A stretch of DNA of 49,859 nt, from the NCBI RefSeq assembly GCF_000770635.1, contig NZ_AVBF01000031.1, forward strand, positions 1 through 49,859, written 5' to 3'. The DNA is from Pontibacillus yanchengensis Y32 (GTDB lineage Bacteria; Bacillota; Bacilli; Bacillales; BH030062). A program made the position numbers and the translations under genes. Below, one piece after another: positions 7,729-15,007 of the stretch. Each line of letters opens with the position of its first letter. The stretch's first letter is position 1. Under the pieces are notes generated by a model. It was not told the DNA's origin, ran no database searches, and saw nothing but the letters and a program-made list of their open reading frames with translations.

Positions 7729-8244
7729 TCCTGTTTTCTTACAATATATCAGTCTTGCTTATATTATAGTTTCAGGGATAAAGGTTGTTGCGCCCTTATT
7801 TAAGGATAAAGTAAATTGTACTTTTTCATTATTATATGATATGAGAGAAATACTATTTTTGATTTCTATTTTTTATAGTCCACTACGATTAGGTGTACAT
7901 CTCCCCTCTCGGAAGGGAGAGATTTTCATATAATAAACGTTATTCACACGCGTTACCGTATTGTATTGGATAAAGTAACATCATGTTTTTTCCTTATGTA
8001 CGACATTAAAAAATCCTCATAAGCCCTCTACTCTTGTCCATATCAAACTCTTTAATCGTCACATAACTTATTAATGTACTAATCTTTTCAATTCTTCTCT
8101 CCCCTCCCTTCCTTTCATTTCCTACATTCGTTTAATCACCCCAGAGTTACAAATTCAACCTAAAAGTCATATTATACAATACCTCTAATTAGAACTATTT
8201 TTTACCTTTATACCATCCTTTTCTGTAAGAAAGAGGTGAAGATA
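7729..8244 (+). promoter_or_regulatory. Divergent intergenic region with exact sigma-K-type promoter
   Basis: No gene is seen. AC (8149-8150), 17 bp, CATATTATA (8168-8176) fits the sigma-K consensus AC-N16/17-CATANNNTA exactly and points toward the gene at 8245 and the glycosyltransferases. This indicates late mother-cell expression during sporulation. A terminator-like hairpin ATCTCCC..GGGAGAGAT followed by TTTT lies at 7899-7926. Confidence 0.65.
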
Positions 8245-8391
8245 GTGAAACAAAAGAAAATTATTGAGATTCTTAAGGATGTTACCCATAAAAGCAGCCT
8301 TCAAGATCATCTTACTACTCAAGAGGTAATTGATGAACTTGTAGAGCGACTCAAGCCACTGATGCAGAGGGAAAAAGATAATCAAAAGTAA
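8245..8391 (+). CDS. Small hypothetical protein, 48 residues, GTG start
   Basis: GTG 8245 is preceded by AAGAGGTG (8231-8238). The product is a short charged alpha-helical protein (KQKKIIEILKDVTHKSS..QEVIDELVERLKPLMQREK) with no membrane segment. It is the first gene after the sigma-K promoter at 8149-8176 and lies 84 bases before the glycosyltransferase gene, so it is probably a sporulation-time product. I do not recognise a family. Confidence 0.55.
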   Translation: MKQKKIIEILKDVTHKSSLQDHLTTQEVIDELVERLKPLMQREKDNQK

Positions 8392-8475
8392 ATAGATGGA
8401 TAAGAATCACACTCCTTACTTCCACTCATAAAATATGGAAGAAGTTGTTTATTTATATAACAGGAGTGAGATCTT

Positions 8476-9360
8476 ATGGCGAACCTTGCTAATCCTACAT
8501 TTTCAATTATTTTTCCTGTGAAAAATGAAGGAAAAAATGTTGTTTCTACTTTAGATTCTTTATACACTTCCAAAACCAAAGAAAAATTCGAAGTGATTAT
8601 AATAGATGATGCTTCAAATGATGGGTGTTGTAATTTTTTAAAAAATCACAGACCTATGCAATCTATAAAACTAGTAAAGACTAAGGGACTTGGAGCTGCT
8701 AGTGCAAGAAACCTAGGTGCTCAGCATGCACAAGGGGATTATCTTATCTTTTGTGATGCTCACCTTAATTTTCAAGATTGGTGGATTGATCAGTTAGCTT
8801 CTCCTCTCCTTTCTAATAGAACGGATGTCATATGCCCAGCTATCTCTGCTATGAACCATGAGGAGTCTATTGGGTATGGACAAACGCTTAATAGACGACT
8901 AAAGGTTAAATGGAACCCTAATCCTAAGCGATTAAGTGAAACTGCAATTATTCCAGGTGGTTGTTTTATGATATCTAAGAAGGTATTTAATGATGTGGGT
9001 GGCTTCGATCATGGTTTTGTTAGATGGGGTCATGAGGATGTAGAGCTGTCCATTAAATTATGGTTATTTGGCTATCGTTGTCACGTTCTTCCTACAGTAA
9101 CGATTTCTCACCTTTTCCGAAAGAAGCAACCATATGAGGTAGAACCAGAGCACGTTCATTATAACTTCTTGCGTATGGCTTATTCTCACTTTTCTGTTCC
9201 AAGGATTGTATCCTGCAAAAAACTAATTAAAAATGTAGATATAAAAAAGCTTGAGCGCAACGTGTTAAAAGAAGGTGCTCAACAGCAAAGAAAATTATAC
9301 TTACAGAAGAGAAAATATAATGATGATTGGTTTTTTCATAAATTTAGTATCCCTTTTTAG
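8476..9360 (+). CDS. Family 2 glycosyltransferase with DxH motif (GalNAc-transferase-like)
   Basis: The protein has 294 residues with a GT-A fold. FSIIFPVKNEGKNVVSTLDSL and VIIIDDASNDG start the nucleotide-binding half. The metal-binding motif is DAH (94-96) instead of the usual DxD, and GGFDHGFVRWGHEDVELS (about 175-192) holds the acceptor-side WGHED. DxH together with WG-E-ELS is the pattern of polypeptide GalNAc-transferases and their bacterial relatives. The ribosome binding site AGGAGTGAG precedes ATG 8476. The sigma-K promoter upstream and the CgeB-like neighbour suggest glycosylation of the spore surface. Donor and acceptor are unknown. Confidence 0.8.
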   Translation: MANLANPTFSIIFPVKNEGKNVVSTLDSLYTSKTKEKFEVIIIDDASNDGCCNFLKNHRPMQSIKLVKTKGLGAASARNLGAQHAQGDYLIFCDAHLNFQDWWIDQLASPLLSNRTDVICPAISAMNHEESIGYGQTLNRRLKVKWNPNPKRLSETAIIPGGCFMISKKVFNDVGGFDHGFVRWGHEDVELSIKLWLFGYRCHVLPTVTISHLFRKKQPYEVEPEHVHYNFLRMAYSHFSVPRIVSCKKLIKNVDIKKLERNVLKEGAQQQRKLYLQKRKYNDDWFFHKFSIPF

Positions 9361-9389
9361 ATTGAACACTTTATTTAATGGAGGAGCTT

Positions 9390-10085
9390 ATGAGCAAAAC
9401 ATCTATTCTCATCCCGTTCCAGTCTTCTGATCCAAATCGAAAAAAAGCATTTAAATGGTTACTTACGTATTATAAAAAGATGTTACCTGAAGCAGAAATT
9501 TGTATAGGGACTCTCCATCAATCAACCCCTTGCAAAGCGAAAGCAGTCAATCAAGCAGCCAAAAAAGCCTCTGGTGATATTTTTGTTATTATAGATGCAG
9601 ATATACTATGTAGCCCTACTCATATTCAGCAATCTATACAGTTGCTTAAACATTACCCATGGGTTATCCCCTATAAAAAGGTATTAGATATTAACAAGCA
9701 AAGCACCTCCTCTCTTCTAGAGACCAAACCTACCTGGCCTCTTTCTCTTTCAGTCAAAACTTCTCCACGATTCTCTTCTTCTATCCTTCCAGCTGGCGGT
9801 ATAAATATATTATCCAAAAAGTGTTTTTATAAGGTGGGAGGATTTGATGAAAGATTCATAGGATGGGGTGGCGAGGACGATGCTTTTGCATGCGCTATGG
9901 ATACGCTTTGCGGGAAGCATAAACGATTAAATAATAGTATCTATCATTTATGGCATCCTACTCAACGAGCAACAGGGAATTCTCATTACAACGAAAACGT
10001 CCTTCTTGCCCGCAAATATTGTAAAGCTTCAGGAGATATCCAAGAAATGAAAAAAATCATTAAACATTCAACCAACTCTTACTAA
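9390..10085 (+). CDS. Family 2 glycosyltransferase
   Basis: The protein has 231 residues from ATG 9390. The sequence GGAGGAG at 9380-9386 is an ideal ribosome binding site for this start and argues against the ATG at 9378. A GT-A domain is visible: TSILIPFQSSDPNRKKAF, DADILCSP with DAD at 69-71, and GGFDERFIGWGGEDDAF with GGEDD near 160-164, the galactosyltransferase C-terminal pattern. It lies 29 bases after the previous glycosyltransferase and is probably co-transcribed. Repeat B starts right after its stop codon, and no other terminator is seen. Confidence 0.82.
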   Translation: MSKTSILIPFQSSDPNRKKAFKWLLTYYKKMLPEAEICIGTLHQSTPCKAKAVNQAAKKASGDIFVIIDADILCSPTHIQQSIQLLKHYPWVIPYKKVLDINKQSTSSLLETKPTWPLSLSVKTSPRFSSSILPAGGINILSKKCFYKVGGFDERFIGWGGEDDAFACAMDTLCGKHKRLNNSIYHLWHPTQRATGNSHYNENVLLARKYCKASGDIQEMKKIIKHSTNSY

Positions 10086-10240
10086 GGAACAAAAGCGCAA
10101 GCGCCCTGGTAGCGACGTATATGCTGGACTGAGCCGTAGGAGATAAAGGCAACACGAAGAACGTAGTGATTCGATGTTAACTTATCGTACGGAGGCGAGG
10201 GAAGCATACTAGTCGCTGGGCGCTGGAGCTGGACGTGGCC
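10084..10240 (+). repeat. Repeat B, copy 1 (with tail to 10289)
   Basis: The copy begins GGAACAAAAGCGCAAGCGCCC and ends CTAGTCGCTGGGCGCTGG..GACGTGGCC. The ends AGCGCCC..TAGCGAC and TAGTCGCTGGGCGCT are complementary, so the whole unit can fold on itself. Its middle has GATTCGATGTTAACTTATCG and GGAGGCGAGG but lacks the GCGGCCCAC module of other copies. A 38-base tail (TTATACACAAGCATTG..TTTCCTA, ending 10289) recurs after the copy at 38647. Confidence 0.85.
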
Positions 10241-10292
10241 GCACCACTTTTTCAGTTATACACAAGCATTGAATTTTATAATTTCCTAGACG

Positions 10293-11267
10293 AGAACAAA
10301 AGCGCAAGCGCCCTGCTAGCGACGTATATGCTGCGGCCCACACGACGTGGGTTGGTTCGATGTTGCTACATGACGTGGGCCTACAGGATGTAGGTCAGTT
10401 CGATGTTGCTGCACGATGCAGCGATCTTAATCGAACCTCATTTAATCGAACTTCCTCAAAATCCTTTTAAGATAAGGCTGTGTTAAAGTTTGTTGTTGAT
10501 ATTATAATGAAATAGTATTATGTTCTTCCATATAAACACCATTATGTTGAATAACTGGTGAAGCTGGGTCCGTTACTTTTATGAGGAAGGGGCTGTGGTG
10601 AAATGGTTCGCTTTCCGCGGAGGAACATGCGAGCCTCCTCGTTCGGCATACGCCTCTCTGTGGGGTCTCGCATTGTCCCTTCTTCCGCAGGAGTCTCACC
10701 ATTTCCCTCCGCCCATTGGTATATGGGATAACGGGTCCATCGTAGTTAGTGCTTGGTTGAGTATTATGATATTAACAGATTAGTCAATCTGTTTAATCTT
10801 TGATCCCTTGATATCAAAGGGATTTAATCATGTTTTACCACCTTGAATATGAATCAATATCGTTAAAACGTTCCCCCCTTAATCCAAATAAAAAAGAAAT
10901 ACCTTCCTTGATAAGGACTCCAAAACATGGCGTTGATTCGATGGGAATTTACGAGACTCCTGCGGAAAAACGATCGAGTGAAGACCCCGCAGAGAGGCGA
11001 AGCCGAACGAGGAGGCTTCACCGATTGTCCGCGGAAAGTGAGTAAATTCCCACCGAATCAACTACTCAGCACCATAACCCCTTTTTCCAGATGATACTTC
11101 TTATCTTGAATGAGGCTATTTTGATTAGTTGATTCCAAAATCAACAACAAACTTTAACACAGCCTAAGATAAAGGAAACACGAAGAGCGTTAGCGATTCG
11201 ATGTTCACTTATCGCAAGGAGGTGCAGGAAGTTTGCTAGTCGCTGGCCGCTGGAGCTGGACGTGGCC
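10293..11267 (+). repeat. Repeat B, copy 2, split by element A
   Basis: The left part is 10293-10475 and the right part 11173-11267, separated by a complete element A. Removing A and one copy of TAAGATAA restores a continuous repeat whose joint matches the uninterrupted copy at 38752-38772. The copy has the GCGGCCCACACGACGTGGG and GGTTCGATGTTGCTACATGA modules and ends with CGCTGGAGCTGGACGTGGCC. Confidence 0.88.
10476..11164. mobile_element. Element A, copy 2 (689 bp, complete)
   Basis: The copy has a perfect 25-bp terminal inverted repeat (10476-10500 and 11140-11164, beginning GGCTGTGTTAAAG) and the 8-bp target duplication TAAGATAA at 10468-10475 and 11165-11172. It carries no credible gene. 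Inside are two inverted copies of a GC-rich unit of about 110 bp (about 10605-10700 and 10950-11040) with CTTTCCGCGGA, GCCTCCTCGTTCGGC and TTCCGCAGGAGTCTC. The short open frames across them are by-products of the GC-rich core. It is probably moved in trans by a transposase that makes 8-bp duplications. The family is not determined. Confidence 0.9.
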
Positions 11268-11328
11268 ATTTCACATCACCCAATTGATCCACTATCCCCC
11301 CCCTTTTTTATAATACGTTAGATAATAA

Positions 11329-11357
11329 AAAATCCTGCCCGAAACGAGCAGGATTTT
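11329..11357. terminator. Bidirectional intrinsic terminator
   Basis: AAAATCCTGC and GCAGGATTTT form a perfect 10-bp stem with a 9-base loop. On the minus strand it lies 138 bases after the JAMM protease gene. Confidence 0.85.
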
Positions 11358-11494
11358 CTTCATATAGATTTTTAATAATAATAGAAAGATAATTCATTCT
11401 GAAGAAGTCGTTTAATGAATAGATGATTTATAAACTGTTTGTATAAGTTCCACATGTAAAGCTCTGTCTACACTTATTCCCGTTAGTAATCTTA

Positions 11495-12047
11495 CTATAC
11501 AGTTATGATCTTTAGAGGATAAACTTTATACTCTTTAATTTGAAAACATCTAACTAAGGGAGTTCGCCTTCTTAATGAAACAATAAAATATACGACTTCA
11601 GGATAAATATGGTGAGTGATATCTTCCTTAGAAGGAAAAGGGGCTGCTGTTGGATGGGAATGATATATTCCTGTGAAGGCTTCCTTTTGCAATGTAATGC
11701 TTTTAAATGCTTGCTGTAAATCTTTATTTGATATAGCAAAAGAATTAGGGCTTCTTTCTATATTCTCCATCGGCCACGCCGTATCACAACGTCCATTTTT
11801 TCCTGAAAGTATTCCACAAGCTTCTAAAGGGAGTTCCTTTTTTGAGTGATCAATTATATCATTATAGACTGATTTCTTAATATACGTGTAGCGATTATGA
11901 CGTTGCGCGATGTTGGCCGCAACAGCCTTTTCTCTTTGCTTTGGAATTGGGTGTTTTTAACTTCTTTCGTTCCTTTTTCTTCTTTGGTTGAGTGTTTTTC
12001 TTTATTTTCTTTTGTTGAAATAGTTTATTTAATTCTTCTGAATTCAT
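11495..12047 (-). pseudogene. JAMM/Mov34-type metalloprotease, frameshifted in an A run
   Basis: From ATG 12047 (ribosome binding site AGAGGAGAG) a Lys-rich N terminus begins (MNSEELNKLFQQKKIKKN), but that frame stops within about 50 codons. Removing one A from the five-A run at 11954-11958 joins it to a frame of about 183 codons ending at 11495. That frame has the complete JAMM motif: E75 in LPLEACGILSG and H129, H131, S139, D142 in HSHPTAAPFPSKED. No start codon exists in the downstream frame before the run. This may be a real mutation, a sequencing error or slippage at the run. ATG 12047 overlaps the upstream stop as ATGA. The function is probably peptide or isopeptide cleavage. Confidence 0.75.
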
Positions 12048-13552
12048 TTTTTATTCTCTCCTCTACTCATTAACTGAGAATATTTATATGGGTTGAATAC
12101 TGTAGAATTGGAATCTTCTTGCATTGGTTGGTAGTGAAACTGTTTAAGGTCATCGTAATTAATTTCTCTAACACTAGAATTGCCAGTGACAGAGTCGGTT
12201 GTTAGAATTTCAGAATTAGTACTATTTGATCCATGTGCCTTAAATTCTTTTAGTTTCCTAGTTAATGAGTTGATTTTTTTGTGGTAATCATTTTTCTGTT
12301 TTTCTAAATTTTTGATTTGCTGCTTATAATGGTTTACATTCTTATCATATTGAGACTGTTGATCTTTAAATGACTTTAATTCCTCTTCGAGTCTAGTTGT
12401 TTCTTGCTGTTTCTGTTCTTCAACACTTTTGAATTCCTCTATTTGTTTCGTTAATTGCTCTATTTCCAATTGATAGTGCTCTTGTTTTTGTTGGTATATG
12501 CTAATTGTATCTTGTAATTCTTGAACGAAGTCTTGCAATGAGGTATTCTTTTCTTCATTCGATTGTATCGTTTCATTTAATTGTTTAAATAACTCTTTAT
12601 ACTCTTCTAAATTCTTCTCAACCTCTTCAATGACTTCAGTGATGTGGGCAAGCTTCTGCTGGTTCTCTTCTTCGGTGTCGTTTTTCCATAAATTCCACAT
12701 ATTATTTATTCCCCTCCAATAAACTTCAATATTGAATTGTTCAAGATCTTTCTTTGCACATTTTAAGTGACTGTAATCCTGTTCCATTCTATTAAGATGT
12801 AAGGATATAGTTTCTTCAAGACTTGAATCTTGATAGTGATTTGTCTTATTACCTAATTGAGCAAGCAACGTATTCACTTTAAGTTGCAATGTAGCAAGTA
12901 ATTCATTTTTTTCTTTTCTACTTTTAAAAGCTACTTTTTCATTTAGCTTGAACCTCTTAATAAGCTCTTCCTTTTGTTGAACTTGATTGGCAATTCTATT
13001 ATAGTCATTATTTAATCCTGTTAATTTTTTGTTATGATAGGAAATCATTTCTTGTGAACTATTATAGATTGATTGGAGTAAAGTAATTTTTTGATTTCGT
13101 TTCTCTATGTCAAAAAGAAGTGAGTTTATTTTTTCCCCGTATAAATGGTTCACATATCTGTGGTGATTTAAATAGTTGGTCAAGTCATTGTTCTTTGAGG
13201 TAGAAAAGTATAGTTCTTTATCTTTTTCAATCAATGTATCCTGCATTTCTTTTTCCATTTGAAGGCTTTGATGGATACTCTCATCTAATTCCCTTACAAC
13301 TTGATCGACGGATTTAGGATTAGTATTCTTCTCTGACGAGTTATGTTCTTTTATTTCATCCAACCTAGTAGATTGCTCATTAAGTATCGTTATTAGATGG
13401 GAATGCTGCGGATGTAACCTTGAACGTATTTCCTTTTGTTTATTTAATTTCTTACGGAATTTGTTAAGCTTCCGTTCAAATGTACTTACATGTTGGAGGA
13501 GAAAATAGGATTGTTCGTGATTGTTAATCTTGAGATTGTTGTTTGTCTTCAC
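12044..13552 (-). CDS. Long coiled-coil protein of unknown function
   Basis: The protein has 502 residues from GTG 13552, with ribosome binding site GGAAGGGAGG. Nearly all of it is predicted coiled coil: heptad-like Leu/Ile spacing with many Glu, Lys and Gln. A break occurs around the Trp-rich YWRGINNMWNLWKND (about 279-293), and a disordered Ser/Thr/Asn-rich tail ends in NPYKYSQLMSRGENKK. There is no signal peptide or membrane segment. It overlaps the JAMM protease gene by ATGA. A weak sigma-K-like site (AC-N16-CATATAAAT, 13589-13615) lies upstream. I recognise no family. A structural or scaffold role on the spore surface is inference. Confidence 0.75.
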   Translation of the reverse strand: MKTNNNLKINNHEQSYFLLQHVSTFERKLNKFRKKLNKQKEIRSRLHPQHSHLITILNEQSTRLDEIKEHNSSEKNTNPKSVDQVVRELDESIHQSLQMEKEMQDTLIEKDKELYFSTSKNNDLTNYLNHHRYVNHLYGEKINSLLFDIEKRNQKITLLQSIYNSSQEMISYHNKKLTGLNNDYNRIANQVQQKEELIKRFKLNEKVAFKSRKEKNELLATLQLKVNTLLAQLGNKTNHYQDSSLEETISLHLNRMEQDYSHLKCAKKDLEQFNIEVYWRGINNMWNLWKNDTEEENQQKLAHITEVIEEVEKNLEEYKELFKQLNETIQSNEEKNTSLQDFVQELQDTISIYQQKQEHYQLEIEQLTKQIEEFKSVEEQKQQETTRLEEELKSFKDQQSQYDKNVNHYKQQIKNLEKQKNDYHKKINSLTRKLKEFKAHGSNSTNSEILTTDSVTGNSSVREINYDDLKQFHYQPMQEDSNSTVFNPYKYSQLMSRGENKK

Positions 13553-13633
13553 TTTTTTTCCTCCCTTCCAGACATAAAGTTTTCTTATATTTATATGTTA
13601 TTTCAGCTTTGTTGTGATTTTGTTCTATGTAAG

Positions 13634-13657
13634 AAAGAGGAGTAGAACCTCCTCTTT
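13634..13657. terminator. Intrinsic terminator after the cysteine-rich protein gene
   Basis: AAAGAGGAG and CTCCTCTTT form a stem flanked by A and T runs, just after the stop at 13663 on the minus strand. Confidence 0.8.
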
Positions 13658-13662
13658 TTTAC

Positions 13663-14820
13663 TTAGTCATTATTATTTAATAAATCTGCGAATGTTTCAC
13701 ATTCTTCGTAACGTACTAGCGCATCAACAACTCCACTATCGAAGATTACTTCTCCAGCAGTGTTTCTTAGGATTAATTGGAATCCAGCTGGGTCGTTAAA
13801 GATACGAAGTTCATAGTTAGCAAATTGAGTTGACGTGTCAAATGTTTGAGTACCTTCACCAAAAGCAGCAAGTGATTCATCATCTGTATCACACACTACT
13901 CGGTCGATTGTAGATGGATCATAAGTGAAGCTTAAGTCAAATGGTGATGCTGTTGGTGTTGGTGTAGTATCCCCATCTTCATCTGAAGTAAATGAGAATG
14001 TAAACTGACTATCACCTAACGAGCATTCTTGACAGATTTCACCATCAAGTGTTGAAGTACCAGGAACTAAGGTTCCATTTTCACCAAAGGTTGCAAGAGT
14101 TTCTTCATTTCTAGCCAACACTGTAGCCTGGCATTCGCAGTTGTCAACTGGGAAGATATCTGGGCACTGTCTTGGGAATTCTAATAGGTTAAGGTCACAT
14201 TTAATTACATCATTAGGAACTGGGATGTTGTTAGCACGTGGGAAACAGAATTTAGCAAGAACTTCAAGCTTAACTGGGAATTCAACCTGAACATCTTTAC
14301 ATAATACAACTCTTACAGGAATCATTGGTCCAAACATATCTGGGCCCATAAGAACACCATCAGTACGACAAATTACCTGAGTAGCACGGCAATTAATATT
14401 GTCATTTGTGATACCTTCTGGAACACAAAGCATGATCGTATCATCAAACTGAGTTCTTACTGGGAACGTACATGCTAGATTACCATTAATAAAGACACTT
14501 ACATTAACAGTAACTGTCCAAATGATTTGGACACGACCCGGATTTCCATTTTCTAGGATTGTCGCATTGCAAATGACATCCTCTGGATTTGTAGAATTAC
14601 ATTCTGTTGTAACTCTATCCCCATTTGCTAATGCATTGCTAACTGCCTCACGACAAGCCTCATCAGGAATGAAGTTTTTATTTTGATAATCGTTGGCAAA
14701 GAATACCCAGTCATAAACTTTGTCAACACGGATACATTCTGGTGCTAAGTTGTTTGGATCGATTGGAGTTGGTGTCGGAGTTGGTGTTTGGGATCCCCTT
14801 ATTGAACTACGCTTTTTCAC
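13663..14820 (-). CDS. Cysteine-rich structural protein, probably spore surface (SPOCS-like)
   Basis: The protein has 385 residues from GTG 14820, with ribosome binding site GAGGAAGGA. It has 18 cysteines, two Thr-Pro linkers (QTPTPTPTPIDP near 11-22 and TTPTPTASP in the second half) and no signal peptide. The start of the folded part, CIRVDKVYDWVF, and the beta-rich stretch RVQIIWTVTVNVSVFINGNL..VQVEFPVKLEVLAKFC resemble SPOCS/DUF3794-type spore proteins. The two FGE(N)GT..T(S)T segments look like an internal duplication. The exact sigma-K promoter upstream supports synthesis in the mother cell and deposition on the spore. Disulfide cross-linking is likely. The family assignment is inference. 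Confidence 0.7.
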   Translation of the reverse strand: MKKRSSIRGSQTPTPTPTPIDPNNLAPECIRVDKVYDWVFFANDYQNKNFIPDEACREAVSNALANGDRVTTECNSTNPEDVICNATILENGNPGRVQIIWTVTVNVSVFINGNLACTFPVRTQFDDTIMLCVPEGITNDNINCRATQVICRTDGVLMGPDMFGPMIPVRVVLCKDVQVEFPVKLEVLAKFCFPRANNIPVPNDVIKCDLNLLEFPRQCPDIFPVDNCECQATVLARNEETLATFGENGTLVPGTSTLDGEICQECSLGDSQFTFSFTSDEDGDTTPTPTASPFDLSFTYDPSTIDRVVCDTDDESLAAFGEGTQTFDTSTQFANYELRIFNDPAGFQLILRNTAGEVIFDSGVVDALVRYEECETFADLLNNND

Positions 14821-14866
14821 GTATATCCTTCCTCTCTTTTACATGGGTGTATTTGAAATTACACTA

Positions 14867-14894
14867 TATCCTATGGATGGTTTGCCTTTTTGGT
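14867..14894 (-). promoter_or_regulatory. Sigma-K-type promoter of the cysteine-rich protein gene
   Basis: Read on the minus strand: AC (14894-14893), 17 bp, CATAGGATA (14875-14867). This is an exact match to AC-N16/17-CATANNNTA, with a leader of about 40 bases before GTG 14820. Confidence 0.7.
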
Positions 14895-15007
14895 ATAATC
14901 GAACAGCCCAAATTCTGTAAATTTTTTATCTTTCTTCTTCCTACATTTTTTTATTGCGTTACACATATGAATGAATCATATACAGACACCTTATAGGAGG
15001 AGTAAAT

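Noticed and set aside
10502-11061. Several 60-70 codon open frames across element A (similar ones at 35778-36294 and 43479-43978)
   Set aside because: They lie on both strands of the GC-rich inverted units, have no ribosome binding sites and follow the repeat rather than any protein family.
13589-13615. Sigma-K promoter for the long coiled-coil gene
   Set aside because: AC-N16-CATATAAAT matches the -10 at only seven of nine positions. It is kept only as a weak hint in the gene entry.
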